Source: Paraburkholderia adhaesiva | GTDB taxonomy: Bacteria > Pseudomonadota > Gammaproteobacteria > Burkholderiales > Burkholderiaceae | Assembly (NCBI RefSeq): GCF_021390575.1 | Contig: NZ_JAJEJQ010000002.1 | Location: 682,001-746,000 of the forward strand | DNA: 64,000 nucleotides | Direction: 5' to 3' | Part shown: positions 43,135-52,394 of the stretch, piece by piece | Layout: every line of letters starts with the position of its first letter | How positions within the stretch are numbered: position 1 is the stretch's first letter | Made by a program: the position numbers and the translations under genes | Notes under the pieces: generated by a model | Database searches by the model: none | What the model was told of the DNA's origin: nothing | What the model saw: the letters and a program-made list of their open reading frames with translations, nothing else

Positions 43135-44313
43135 ATGATTGACGCAGTGATTGTTTCCACCGCGCGTACCGGCCTGGCCAAGAGCTGGAAGGGTGCCTTC
43201 AACATGACCTACGGTGCGACGCTCGGCGCGCATGCCGTGCAGCACGCGGTGGCGCGCTCAGGCCTCGATCCGGCCGAGATCGAGGACGTGATCATGGGCG
43301 GCTCGCTCAGCGAAGGCACCACCGGAGGCAACGTCGCGCGCGCGATTGCGCTGCGCGCGGGGCTGCCGGTGACGACCGGCGGCGTGACCGTCAACCGCTT
43401 CTGTTCGTCTGGACTGCAGAGCATCGCGATGGCGGCGCAGCGCGTGATTCTGGAAGGCGCGCCGGCGATCGTCGCGGGTGGCGTCGAGAGCATCTCGTGT
43501 GTGCAGAACGAAACGAACCGGTATATGCGGCTCGACCCATGGCTGGTCGAACACAAGCCCGAGCTGTACTGGAGCATGCTGCAGACCGCCGAGACGGTAG
43601 CGAAGCGCTACAACATCTCCAAGGAAGCGCAGGACGAATACGGTGTGCGCAGCCAGCTACGCGCGGCAGCTGCGCAGGCCGCCGGCAGGTTCAACGATGA
43701 GATCGTGCCGATGACGACCACCATGGCAGTGGCCGACAAGGCGACCGGTCGCCTCACGACCCGGGAAGTGACCATTTCGGCCGACGAAGGCATCCGCGCC
43801 GACACGACGCTCGAAGCTGTTTCGAAGATCCGTTCGGCGCTGCCCGGCGGTGTGATCACGGCGGGTAACGCGAGCCAGTTCTCGGACGGCGCTTCGGCCT
43901 GTGTGGTGATGAGCAGCAAGCTGGCGGAGCAGCGCGGACTGCAACCGCTCGGCATCTTCCGCGGCTTCGCGATCGCCGGCTGCGAGCCGGACGAGATGGG
44001 CATCGGCCCGGTGTATGCGATCCCGCGCCTGCTTGAGCGTACCGGTGTGAAGATGGACGACATCGGCCTGTGGGAATTGAACGAGGCCTTCGCGGTGCAG
44101 GTGCTGTATTGCCGCGATAAGTTAGGGATTCCTGATGATTGTCTGAACGTGAGCGGCGGAGCGATCGCGGTCGGCCACCCGTACGGGGTGACGGGTTCGC
44201 GTCTGGTCGGCCACGCGCTGATCGAGGGCAAGCGGCGCGGCGTCAAGTATGTAGTGGTCACGATGTGCATCGGTGGCGGTCAGGGCGCCGCTGGCCTGTT
44301 CGAAGTCTGCTGA
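43135..44313 (+). CDS. Acetyl-CoA C-acetyltransferase (thiolase)
   Basis: A 392-residue thiolase that cleaves 3-ketoacyl-CoA to acetyl-CoA and shortened acyl-CoA. The nucleophile is Cys90 in NRFCSSGLQS. His348 lies in GGAIAVGHPYGVTGSR and Cys378 in CIGGGQGAAG; all three positions fit the family. It is the third enzyme of one beta-oxidation turn with the upstream fusion protein. It starts 12 bp after that gene; the SDR starts 16 bp after its stop. Confidence 0.95.
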   Translation: MIDAVIVSTARTGLAKSWKGAFNMTYGATLGAHAVQHAVARSGLDPAEIEDVIMGGSLSEGTTGGNVARAIALRAGLPVTTGGVTVNRFCSSGLQSIAMAAQRVILEGAPAIVAGGVESISCVQNETNRYMRLDPWLVEHKPELYWSMLQTAETVAKRYNISKEAQDEYGVRSQLRAAAAQAAGRFNDEIVPMTTTMAVADKATGRLTTREVTISADEGIRADTTLEAVSKIRSALPGGVITAGNASQFSDGASACVVMSSKLAEQRGLQPLGIFRGFAIAGCEPDEMGIGPVYAIPRLLERTGVKMDDIGLWELNEAFAVQVLYCRDKLGIPDDCLNVSGGAIAVGHPYGVTGSRLVGHALIEGKRRGVKYVVVTMCIGGGQGAAGLFEVC

Positions 44314-44329
44314 TATCAACGAGGATGCC

Positions 44330-45103
44330 ATGTCAGTGAAAGAACTTTTTCAACTCGATGGACGTGTTGCGCTCGTGACGGGCGGCTCGCGCGGTCTCGG
44401 GCTGAAGATGGCTGAGGCGCTCGGCGAGATGGGGTGCAAGGTTGCACTCTCGGCGCGCAAGGCCGACGAGCTGGCGGAGGCTAAGGCGCATCTGAAAATC
44501 CGTGGCATTGAAGCGATCACGGTCGTCAACGACCTGCAGAAATTCGACGGCATTCCGGCGCTGGTCGATGAAGTACTGGCCGCGCACGGGCATATCGACA
44601 TCCTCGTGAACAATGCCGGTGCCACCTGGGGCGCGCCTGCCGAGTCGTATCCGGACGAGGCCTGGAACAAGGTGATGAACCTCAATATCAACGCACCGTT
44701 CTTCCTGACTCGCGAGATCGGCCGACGCAGCATGATTCCGCGCAGGAGCGGCAAGATCGTGAATATCGCGTCGGTTGCAGGCCTCAAGGGCATGGGGCGC
44801 GGTGTGAACACGATCGCGTACAACACCTCGAAGGCGGCGATGATCAATTTCACGCGCGCGCTGGCGACGGAGTGGGGCCATTACGGCATCAACGTGAACG
44901 CGATCTGCCCGGGTTTCTTCCCGTCGAAGATGTCGGCGGGCCTGCTTGATTCGATCGGCGAACAGGTGATCTCGCGCACGCCGCTGCAACGGCTCGGTGG
45001 CGACGAGGATCTCAAGGGCGCGCTCGTGTATTTCGCGAGCGAGGCATCGCGCCACGTGACCGGCCAGTATCTGGCCATCGACGGCGGGGCGTCGGCAACA
45101 TGA
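44330..45103 (+). CDS. Short-chain dehydrogenase/reductase
   Basis: A 257-residue classical SDR. Cofactor motif TGGSRGLGLKMAEALGE suggests NAD(P), with NNAGAT downstream. The catalytic Ser-Tyr-Lys triad is at NIASVAGLKG and YNTSKAA. The C-terminus ends LAIDGGASAT. Possible roles are oxidation of a 4- or 3-hydroxyacyl-CoA intermediate, or of a released alcohol. It resembles, by gene context, LvaD of the levulinate operon. ATG 44330 has GAGGA upstream; it overlaps the kinase gene by 4 bp, so they are co-translated. Confidence 0.9.
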   Translation: MSVKELFQLDGRVALVTGGSRGLGLKMAEALGEMGCKVALSARKADELAEAKAHLKIRGIEAITVVNDLQKFDGIPALVDEVLAAHGHIDILVNNAGATWGAPAESYPDEAWNKVMNLNINAPFFLTREIGRRSMIPRRSGKIVNIASVAGLKGMGRGVNTIAYNTSKAAMINFTRALATEWGHYGINVNAICPGFFPSKMSAGLLDSIGEQVISRTPLQRLGGDEDLKGALVYFASEASRHVTGQYLAIDGGASAT

Positions 45104-46188
45104 GCGAAGACGTGCAAAGCAGCTTCAGCGGCACCCGCCCGGTCGCCGAAGCTCATGCATTCGATGTCGGGCGGATGCGCGACTTCATGCGCGCGCGCGT
45201 CGACGGCTTTTCGGGGGAGCTACAGGTCGAGCAGTTCAAGGGCGGGCAGTCGAATCCGACCTTCCTGCTCGAAGCTGGCGGCCAGCGCTACGTGATGCGC
45301 CGCAAGCCGCCGGGCGTGCTGCTGCCCTCGGCGCATGCGGTCGAGCGCGAGTACCGCGTGATCAGCGCACTGGCGGGGACGGACGTGCCGGTGGCGCGCA
45401 CCTATGCGCTGTGCGAGGACGTCGATGTGGTCGGTACGGCGTTTTATATCATGGAGTACGTCGAAGGGCGGATCTTCTGGGACGCCGGACTGCCGGGACT
45501 TGCGAACCGCGAGCGCGGGGCGATCTACGACGAGATGAACCGCGTGATTGCGGCGCTGCATTCGGTCGATCCGGCTGCGGTCGGTCTCGACGACTACGGC
45601 AAACACGGCAACTATATCGGACGCCAGGTTGACCGCTGGACCAAACAGTACCGCGCGTCGGAGACCGAGCGGATCGAAGCCGCCGATTGCCTGATCGAAT
45701 GGCTGCCGAAGCATATTCCGGCCGACGACGAGAGCCGCATCGTGCACGGCGACTACCGTCTCGACAACGTGATTTTCCATCCGACCGAGCCGCGGATTCT
45801 TGCGGTGCTGGACTGGGAACTGTCGACAATCGGGCATCCGTTAGCCGATTTCGCGTACCACTGCATGGCCTGGCGCATAGCAACGCATCAGGGGAGAGGT
45901 ATGGCGGGCATGGATCTGAAATCGCTCGGCATACCGGACGAACGGGCTTATTTCGAACGTTACCGGCAGCGCGTGTTGTATTCGTCGATCGAGTCAGTTT
46001 CGGAGACGGACTGGTGGTACTACCTGGTCTTCAACATGTTCCGGCTGGTCGGCATTCTGCAAGGTGTGTACGCGCGCGCGCTGCAAGGGAACGCATCGAG
46101 CACGATGGCGCTCGAGGTCGGGAAGCGAACACGGCCGCTGGCCGAGCAGGCTTGGGAACTCGCACAGCAAATCGACGCGGCGCGCTGA
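45100..46188 (+). CDS. APH-type phosphotransferase, ACAD10/11 kinase-domain-like
   Basis: A 362-residue protein with the aminoglycoside phosphotransferase/choline-kinase fold. Visible are the nucleotide-binding strand EQFKGGQSNPTFLLEAGG, a Lys/Arg block YVMRRKPPG, the catalytic loop RIVHGDYRLDNVIFHP (Asp218, Asn223) and metal-binding LAVLDWELSTIGHPLADFAY (Asp238). In vertebrate ACAD10 and ACAD11 this domain is fused to an acyl-CoA dehydrogenase domain and phosphorylates 4-hydroxyacyl-CoAs. Here the dehydrogenase is the next gene, 76 bp downstream. That function is inference from homology and neighbour, and the name antibiotic kinase would be misleading. Confidence 0.9.
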   Translation: MSEDVQSSFSGTRPVAEAHAFDVGRMRDFMRARVDGFSGELQVEQFKGGQSNPTFLLEAGGQRYVMRRKPPGVLLPSAHAVEREYRVISALAGTDVPVARTYALCEDVDVVGTAFYIMEYVEGRIFWDAGLPGLANRERGAIYDEMNRVIAALHSVDPAAVGLDDYGKHGNYIGRQVDRWTKQYRASETERIEAADCLIEWLPKHIPADDESRIVHGDYRLDNVIFHPTEPRILAVLDWELSTIGHPLADFAYHCMAWRIATHQGRGMAGMDLKSLGIPDERAYFERYRQRVLYSSIESVSETDWWYYLVFNMFRLVGILQGVYARALQGNASSTMALEVGKRTRPLAEQAWELAQQIDAAR

Positions 46189-46264
46189 ACGGCGCACCGA
46201 GCGGCACACGATAACCACGGACCGGCATCGCTATCTCCTGCCCATACAGCGAAGGAAAATAGCA

Positions 46265-47482
46265 ATGAATTTCGAATACTCGGACAAGGTAAAGAGTCTG
46301 CAGAAGCGCCTGATCGAATTCATGGACGCGCATGTGTATCCGGCGGAAGCGAAGTTCAAGGCCGAGATGGACGCGGCGCGCAAGGCCGGCAATCCCTGGC
46401 AGCCGACACCCGTGATGGAGTCGCTCAAGGAAAAGGCGAAGGCCGCGGGCCTGTGGAACCTGTTCCTGCCGGAATCGCAGTACGGCGCGGGGCTCACCAA
46501 CCTCGAATACGCACCGCTCTGCGAGATCATGGGCCGCTCGATGATTGGCTCGGAGCCGTTCAACTGTTCAGCGCCCGACACCGGCAATATGGAAACGCTG
46601 GTGCGCTACGGCAGCGAGGAGCAGCAGAAGCAATGGCTGCTGCCGCTGCTCGACGGTACGATTCGCTCCGCTTTCGCGATGACGGAGCCTGGGGTGGCGT
46701 CGTCGGATGCCACGAATATTGCCGCCCGTATCGAGCGCGACGGTGACCACTTCGTGATCAATGCACGCAAATGGTGGACCTCGGGCGCCAACGATCCGCG
46801 CTGCAAGATCCTGATCTTCATGGGCAAGACGTCGCCCGATCATGCCGATCCGCATCGCCGCCAGTCGATGATCCTGGTGCCGATGGATACCCCGGGAATC
46901 ACGGTGCTGCGTCATCTGCCGGTGTTCGGCTACGACGATGCACCGCACGGCCACGCCGAGGTGCTGTTCGAGAATGTGCGCGTGCCGGTCAGTAATACGC
47001 TGCTCGGCGAGGGGCGTGGCTTCGAAATCGCGCAGGGCCGCCTCGGGCCGGGCCGGATTCACCACTGCATGCGCGTGATCGGCCGTGCAGAACGCGCGCT
47101 CGAGGCAATGTGCCGCCGCGCTTCGTCGCGTGGTGCATTCGGCCGAAAGCTCTCCGAGCAGGGCGTGACGCGCGAGCGCATCGCCGAGGCCCGCATCATG
47201 ATCGACCAGGCGCGTTTCCTCGTGCTGCATGCCGCCTGGAAAATGGACACGCTCGGCAACAAGGAAGCGCGCAAGGAAATCGCCATGATCAAGGTGGCGG
47301 CGCCGGCAATGGCGTGCCAGGTGATCGACTGGGCGATCCAGATGCATGGCGGCGGCGGTGTCAGCGACGATTTCGGTCTGGCACACGCCTACGCCAATGC
47401 GCGCACGTTGCGACTCGCGGACGGTCCCGACGAGGTCCACCGCAACGCGATCGCGAAGATGGAACTCGCCGCCTACCTGTAG
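46265..47482 (+). CDS. ACAD11-like acyl-CoA dehydrogenase
   Basis: A 405-residue flavoprotein. Stretches such as APDTGNMETL, MTEPGVASSDATNI, KWWTSGA, GRGFEIAQGRLGPGRIHHCM and the C-terminal RLADGPDEVHRNAIAKMEL are typical of the ACAD domain of ACAD10/11 and not of classical medium-chain enzymes. The place of the normal catalytic Glu (EGT motif) has Asp386 in LADGPDEVH, which may fit a phosphate-eliminating rather than dehydrogenating role. ATG 46265 has AAGGA upstream; the open frame begins earlier within the kinase gene. It follows the kinase gene and precedes an acyl-CoA ligase. Confidence 0.92.
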   Translation: MNFEYSDKVKSLQKRLIEFMDAHVYPAEAKFKAEMDAARKAGNPWQPTPVMESLKEKAKAAGLWNLFLPESQYGAGLTNLEYAPLCEIMGRSMIGSEPFNCSAPDTGNMETLVRYGSEEQQKQWLLPLLDGTIRSAFAMTEPGVASSDATNIAARIERDGDHFVINARKWWTSGANDPRCKILIFMGKTSPDHADPHRRQSMILVPMDTPGITVLRHLPVFGYDDAPHGHAEVLFENVRVPVSNTLLGEGRGFEIAQGRLGPGRIHHCMRVIGRAERALEAMCRRASSRGAFGRKLSEQGVTRERIAEARIMIDQARFLVLHAAWKMDTLGNKEARKEIAMIKVAAPAMACQVIDWAIQMHGGGGVSDDFGLAHAYANARTLRLADGPDEVHRNAIAKMELAAYL

Positions 47483-47515
47483 CCCTTAATGCTTGACGAA
47501 GGACGGAATCCACCT

Positions 47516-49207
47516 ATGTCTGTCGCTCAGTCGCCTTTCTGGCCATCGAATCTACCCGAGCAGATTACGCTGCCGGAGACGAACCTGTTCTATAACGCGG
47601 AAGTATCGGCCACGCGCTTTCCGCACAAACCGTTCATTCTGTTTTACGGCACGACTGTCACGTTCTCGCAGTTCAGGGACGAGGCAGAGCGTATCGCCGG
47701 CTATCTGCAGCAGCGCTGCGGCGTGAAGGCCGGTGACCGTGTGCTGCTGTACGCGCAGAACAGCCCGCAATGGATGATCGCCTACTACGGCATCCTGCGA
47801 GCGAATGCGGTGGTGGTGCCGGTCAATCCGATGAACATGACCGACGAACTGCAGCACTATGTCGAGGACAGCGGCGCGCGCACGGCGTTCGTTGCGCAAG
47901 AGCTGTATCCGCGCATTGCGCCGCTGGTCGGCGAGGCGGACGACCGGCTCAGGCATCTGGTGACGATCACGTATAGCGACTACGTGAAGCAGCCGACCAG
48001 TATTACGCCGCCCGATTTCGTGAGCGCGCCGCGCTCGGTCGAGGGTCCTGGTGTCGAACATTGGGCCGATGTGCTCGACGCGCGACTCGTGCCCGGGCCA
48101 CTCACGGCCGGGCCCGACGACCTCTGCGTGATTCCGTACACCTCCGGCACGACGGGCAAGACCAAGGGCTGCATGCATACGCACCGTAGCGTGATGTGCA
48201 CGGCGATCGGCGGTGTTCACTGGTTTGGTGGCATGCCGGAGTCGGTTTCGCTATCCGTGCTGCCGCTGTTTCACGTGACCGGCATGCAGGGCGGCATGAA
48301 CAGCGCGATCTACAGCGCCGCCACCGTGGTGGTGCTGCCGCGCTGGGACCGCGACGCAGCCGCGCGTGCGATCGAGCACTATCGCGTGAGCGGGTGGCAG
48401 TCGATCTCGACCATGGTGGTTGATTTCCTGTCGAATCCGAAACTCGACGAATACGATCTCTCGAGCCTGCGCTGGATGCGCGGCGGCGGCGCGGCGATGC
48501 CCGATGCGATCGTCAAGAAACTCCGTGACAAGCTCGGCATCGAGTATGTCGAGGGGTACGGCATGTCGGAAACCATCGCGGCCACGCATATCAACCCGCC
48601 CGACCGTCCCAAGGCGCAGTGCCTGGGGATTCCGATCTTCGGCGTCGATGCGCGGGTGGTCGATCCGGAAACCCTTGAGCCGGTGCCGCAAGGGCAGTCG
48701 GGCGAGATCATCATGCATGGTGCGCAGCTCATGCAGGGCTACTGGGGCAATCCGGAGGCGACGCGCAACGCCTTTGTCGAGATCGACGGCAAGCGGTTCC
48801 TGCGCACCGGCGATCTCGGTCACGTGGACGAGGACGGCTATTTCTTCATCTCGGACCGACTTAAACGCATGATCAACGCGTCCGGTTACAAGGTGTGGCC
48901 AGCCGAGGTCGAGGCCATGATGTACCGGCATCCGGCGATCCAGGAAGTGTGCGTGATCGGCACGCGCGACGCGCATCGCGGCGAGACGGTCAAGGCCTGC
49001 GTGGTGCTGGATCCGAAGCAGGCGGCGGGCGTCACTGCCGAGAGCATCCAGGCCTGGGCGCACGAAAACATGGCTGCGTACAAGGCACCGCGCGTGATCG
49101 AGTTCGTGACGGCGCTGCCCAAGTCCGGCACGGGCAAGATCATGTGGCGCGTGCTGCAGGAGCAGGACGCCGCAAAAAATGCAGCCTCGGGAGACACCCA
49201 AGCATGA
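47516..49207 (+). CDS. AMP-forming acyl-CoA ligase (long/medium-chain type)
   Basis: A 563-residue ANL-superfamily ligase that activates a carboxylic acid with ATP and CoA. Signature motifs: the P-loop YTSGTTGKTKGCMHTHRS, YVEGYGMSETIAATH, RTGDLGHVDEDGYFF and the catalytic-Lys end PKSGTGKIMW. A likely first step of the pathway is activation of the growth substrate. ATG 47516 is preferred (GAAGGA upstream); a second ATG at 47489 would add nine residues. Its stop overlaps the quinone oxidoreductase start by 4 bp. Confidence 0.9.
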   Translation: MSVAQSPFWPSNLPEQITLPETNLFYNAEVSATRFPHKPFILFYGTTVTFSQFRDEAERIAGYLQQRCGVKAGDRVLLYAQNSPQWMIAYYGILRANAVVVPVNPMNMTDELQHYVEDSGARTAFVAQELYPRIAPLVGEADDRLRHLVTITYSDYVKQPTSITPPDFVSAPRSVEGPGVEHWADVLDARLVPGPLTAGPDDLCVIPYTSGTTGKTKGCMHTHRSVMCTAIGGVHWFGGMPESVSLSVLPLFHVTGMQGGMNSAIYSAATVVVLPRWDRDAAARAIEHYRVSGWQSISTMVVDFLSNPKLDEYDLSSLRWMRGGGAAMPDAIVKKLRDKLGIEYVEGYGMSETIAATHINPPDRPKAQCLGIPIFGVDARVVDPETLEPVPQGQSGEIIMHGAQLMQGYWGNPEATRNAFVEIDGKRFLRTGDLGHVDEDGYFFISDRLKRMINASGYKVWPAEVEAMMYRHPAIQEVCVIGTRDAHRGETVKACVVLDPKQAAGVTAESIQAWAHENMAAYKAPRVIEFVTALPKSGTGKIMWRVLQEQDAAKNAASGDTQA

Positions 49208-50184
49208 AGGCACTGCTATGCACCGCGTTCGGGCCGATCGAGACGCTGAAGGTCGATGAAGTACCCGCGCCCGAACCCGCCGCGGGACAGGTGCGCGTAC
49301 GCGTTAAATCGGCGTCGCTGAATTTCCCCGATGCGCTGATCGTGCAGGGGTTGTATCAGATGAAGCCTGAACTGCCCTTCTCGCCGGGCGCGGAGCTGGC
49401 CGGCGTGATCGACGCGCTGGGCGAGGGCGTGCAGGGCTGGAAGGTCGGCGATGCTGTGATTGCCTCGACCGGGTTCGGCGCCTTTGCGCAGCAGTGTCTG
49501 GCCAACGTGGAGCGCCTGACTGCGCTGCCGGCCGGCATGGATTTCGATGCGGGCGCCGCGTTCGTACTGGCGTACGGCACTTCGCTGCACGCGCTCAAAC
49601 AGCGCGCGCAACTGCGGGCCGGAGAGACGCTGCTGGTGCTCGGCGCCGCGGGCGGTGTCGGGCTGGCGGCAATCGAGATCGCCAAGGCGCTCGGCGCGCG
49701 CGTGATTGCCGCCGCCTCAACCGACGACAAGCTCGCGCTGTGCCGGGAAGCCGGTGCTGACGAAACCATTAACTATGCGACCGAGGATCTGCGCCGCCGC
49801 GTCGATGAACTGACTGGTGGCCGAGGCGCCGACGTGGTCTATGACCCGGTCGGCGGCAAATATACCGAAGCCGCACTGCGCGCGACCGCCTGGCGCGGAC
49901 GCTTTCTGATCGTCGGTTTCGCGAATGGCGAGATCCCGCGCATCGCGATGAATCTCGCGCTCCTGAAGGAGCGCGACATCCTCGGCGTGTTCTGGGGCGA
50001 CGCGATGCGTCGCGATCCGGCTCAGCACAAGGAGAATATGCGTTTGCTCGGCGAATGGTTCGCAGCGGGCAAGGTGACGCCGGCCATCACCGAGCGCGTG
50101 TCGCTGCTGCAAGCCACCGATGCCATTGCGCGCATGGCGAACCGGCAGATCAAGGGCAAAGTGATCGTGCATCCGGAGGGGTAA
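49204..50184 (+). CDS. NADPH:quinone oxidoreductase-like MDR protein
   Basis: A 326-residue zinc-independent medium-chain dehydrogenase/reductase. It has the N-terminal GroES-like domain (ASLNFPDALIVQGLYQ) and the NADPH site LVLGAAGGVGLAAIEIAK. Later motifs are GADETINYAT, RGADVVYDPVGG and FGAFAQQC, a typical quinone oxidoreductase stretch. No zinc-binding Cys cluster is present. It may reduce an enoyl-CoA or a ketone intermediate, or protect against quinones. It overlaps the ligase stop and is 3 bp from the second ligase. Confidence 0.88.
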   Translation: MKALLCTAFGPIETLKVDEVPAPEPAAGQVRVRVKSASLNFPDALIVQGLYQMKPELPFSPGAELAGVIDALGEGVQGWKVGDAVIASTGFGAFAQQCLANVERLTALPAGMDFDAGAAFVLAYGTSLHALKQRAQLRAGETLLVLGAAGGVGLAAIEIAKALGARVIAAASTDDKLALCREAGADETINYATEDLRRRVDELTGGRGADVVYDPVGGKYTEAALRATAWRGRFLIVGFANGEIPRIAMNLALLKERDILGVFWGDAMRRDPAQHKENMRLLGEWFAAGKVTPAITERVSLLQATDAIARMANRQIKGKVIVHPEG

Positions 50185-50187
50185 TTC

Positions 50188-51774
50188 GTGGATTTGCTGT
50201 CTGTCGTTGCGGAAGTACCGTTTGTCAGTCTGCCCGACCTGATTCGCATGAGTGCTACTGCGCGAGGCGCACAGGCGGCGCTGGTCTGTGAAGGGCGGAC
50301 CGTGACGTATGCCGAATTCGATGCGCTGGTCGAGCGGGTTGCCGCCGCGTTACAGCGCGATGGCGTCGAGCCAACGGACGTGGTTGCGATCTGCGCGGCG
50401 GGGTCGATCGACTATGCGGTGGTGTTTCTCGGCGCGTTGCGCGCCGGGGTGGCTGTGGCGCCGTTGGCTCCGTCATCGTCCCCGGATGCGCTGGCCGGCA
50501 TGATCGACAACGCCGGCGCGCGTATCGCATTCGTCGATGCACAGGCGCGCGAACTGCTGGCCGCGGCGAAAGCGCCGCCGCCAGTCCGCATGATCGCGCT
50601 CGACACGCCTGATGGTTACGACACCTGGCTCGCGCCGCCGGGCGCAGTTGCACACCGCGTGGAAATCCGGCCCGAATGGGCCTTCAATATCATCTATTCG
50701 TCCGGCACGACCGGTACGCCGAAGGGCATCGTGCAGTCGCATGCGATGCGTTTTGCGTATACGCGGCGCAGCCTCGAGCGCGGCTACGGCCCAGGGGCGG
50801 TCACGCTGATCTCGACACCGCTGTATTCGAATACCACGCTGGTCAGCTTTTTTCCGACGCTGGCGCTCGGCGGCACGGTGCTGTTGATGCCGAAATTCGA
50901 CGCGACGGCTTACCTCGAACTCGCAGCGCGGTACCGCGCCACTCACAGCATGCTGGTGCCGGTGCAGTATCAGCGCCTGCTCGCGCATCCCGAATTCGAT
51001 CGTCATGACCTGTCGAGCTTCGTCGGCAAGTTCTGCACGAGCGCGCCGTTTGCGGCCAGCCTCAAGGCCGATGTAGTGCGCCGCTGGCCTGGCAAGCTGA
51101 CCGAGTACTACGGCATGACCGAAGGTGGCGCGTCGTGCGAGCTGTGTGCGGACGAATTCCCGGACAAGCTGCATACGGTCGGACGGCCGATGCCGGGCCA
51201 CGAGATGCGCCTGATCGATCCGGACGGCAAGGAGGTGGCGTCGGGCGAAATCGGCGAGGTGGTGGGGCGCTCGCCGGCGATGATGACCGGCTACTACCGG
51301 CAACCGGACAAGACCGCCGAAGCGGAGTGGTACAGCCCCGACGGGCAGCGGTTTATCCGTACCGGCGATGTCGGCCGCTTCGACGAGGACGGCTTTCTGA
51401 TTCTGATGGACCGCAAGAAGGACATGATCATCTCGGGCGGTTTCAATATCTATCCGAGCGATCTCGAGCAGGTTCTGATGCAGCACCCGGATGTGGCCGA
51501 GGTGGCGGTGGTCGGTGTGCCTTCGGAGCGGTGGGGGGAGACGCCGGTGGGGTTCGTGATGCTGAAGGCAGGGGCTTCGTGGTCGGCGACGGAAATGCTT
51601 GCGTGGGCTAACGAGCGACTAGGTAAGACACAGCGGATTTCCGAGCTCGTTATGGTCGATACGTTGCCACGTAGTGCGATCGGCAAGGTGATGAAACGGG
51701 AATTGCGGGAGGGGTGGGTTAAAACTGTATGGGGTGACGCGCGAGCTGGCGGTCACGGGCAGATCGGCTCGTGA
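50188..51774 (+). CDS. Second AMP-forming acyl-CoA synthetase
   Basis: A 528-residue ANL ligase, distinct from the first one in this operon. Motifs: IIYSSGTTGTPKGIVQSHAM, LTEYYGMTEGGASCEL, FIRTGDVGRFDEDGFL, ISGGFNIYPSDLEQVL and the end LPRSAIGKVMKREL with the catalytic Lys. It starts with GTG 50188, 3 bp after the quinone oxidoreductase stop, the last gene of the operon. Having two different ligases in one operon suggests either two substrates or activation of an intermediate acid that is released on the way. Confidence 0.9.
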   Translation: MDLLSVVAEVPFVSLPDLIRMSATARGAQAALVCEGRTVTYAEFDALVERVAAALQRDGVEPTDVVAICAAGSIDYAVVFLGALRAGVAVAPLAPSSSPDALAGMIDNAGARIAFVDAQARELLAAAKAPPPVRMIALDTPDGYDTWLAPPGAVAHRVEIRPEWAFNIIYSSGTTGTPKGIVQSHAMRFAYTRRSLERGYGPGAVTLISTPLYSNTTLVSFFPTLALGGTVLLMPKFDATAYLELAARYRATHSMLVPVQYQRLLAHPEFDRHDLSSFVGKFCTSAPFAASLKADVVRRWPGKLTEYYGMTEGGASCELCADEFPDKLHTVGRPMPGHEMRLIDPDGKEVASGEIGEVVGRSPAMMTGYYRQPDKTAEAEWYSPDGQRFIRTGDVGRFDEDGFLILMDRKKDMIISGGFNIYPSDLEQVLMQHPDVAEVAVVGVPSERWGETPVGFVMLKAGASWSATEMLAWANERLGKTQRISELVMVDTLPRSAIGKVMKRELREGWVKTVWGDARAGGHGQIGS

Positions 51775-52025
51775 GCGGCTATTGGGACAGAAACGGCGGT
51801 AACCGACCTTGATTCGCCCTTTGACCCTGTGAGAATTCAGTGGCAGGTTTTGAGCGCGACGGACATTCGCATGTCTAATCTGATCGCACCTCACAACGCG
51901 GGCCATCAGAAACCGATTGCTTTCGCGATACCCCTGGTTTCGCTAGACTTAACTTCCATCTAAATGGCAGCGTGGCGGCTTTGGCTGTCAACGTGAACAA
52001 CGTATTCGCGAAATGAGGATCGAAT

Positions 52026-52394
52026 ATGGATGAGGTCACGGACATCCTGGAGTGTGAAGAAGCGCTCCGGGCAGCAATGCTTGCCAACGATGTCGAAGCT
52101 CTCACCGGATTGCTGGATGATGAGCTTGTTTTCACCGGCCCTGATGGACAGGTCCTCTCGAAGGACGACGATCTCTCCGTTCATCGCAACAGGCTACTTC
52201 GTCTGGACCAGCTGGATTTATACGAAACCCAAATCCATCGTATCGGAGCGTTGATCCTGACAACCACGAAGGCCACACTTGCAGGCTCCTTTGGATCGAT
52301 TCCGGTCGACGGTGCTTTTGCATACACACGACTGTGGAGATGGTCCGGTTCCCGCTGGCGAATCGTCGCGGGACACGCCTCCAGAATTGCGTAA
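52026..52394 (+). CDS. NTF2-like DUF4440 protein
   Basis: A 122-residue SnoaL/NTF2-like domain protein. The pattern LECEEALRAAMLANDVEALT at the start, then LLDDELVFTGPDGQVLSKDD and the end WRWSGSRWRIVAGHASRI is typical of DUF4440. Such domains bind small hydrophobic ligands or act as isomerases/hydrolases in some families; the activity here is unknown. It stands alone on the plus strand after the acyl-CoA operon, with no gene near it. Confidence 0.87.
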   Translation: MDEVTDILECEEALRAAMLANDVEALTGLLDDELVFTGPDGQVLSKDDDLSVHRNRLLRLDQLDLYETQIHRIGALILTTTKATLAGSFGSIPVDGAFAYTRLWRWSGSRWRIVAGHASRIA

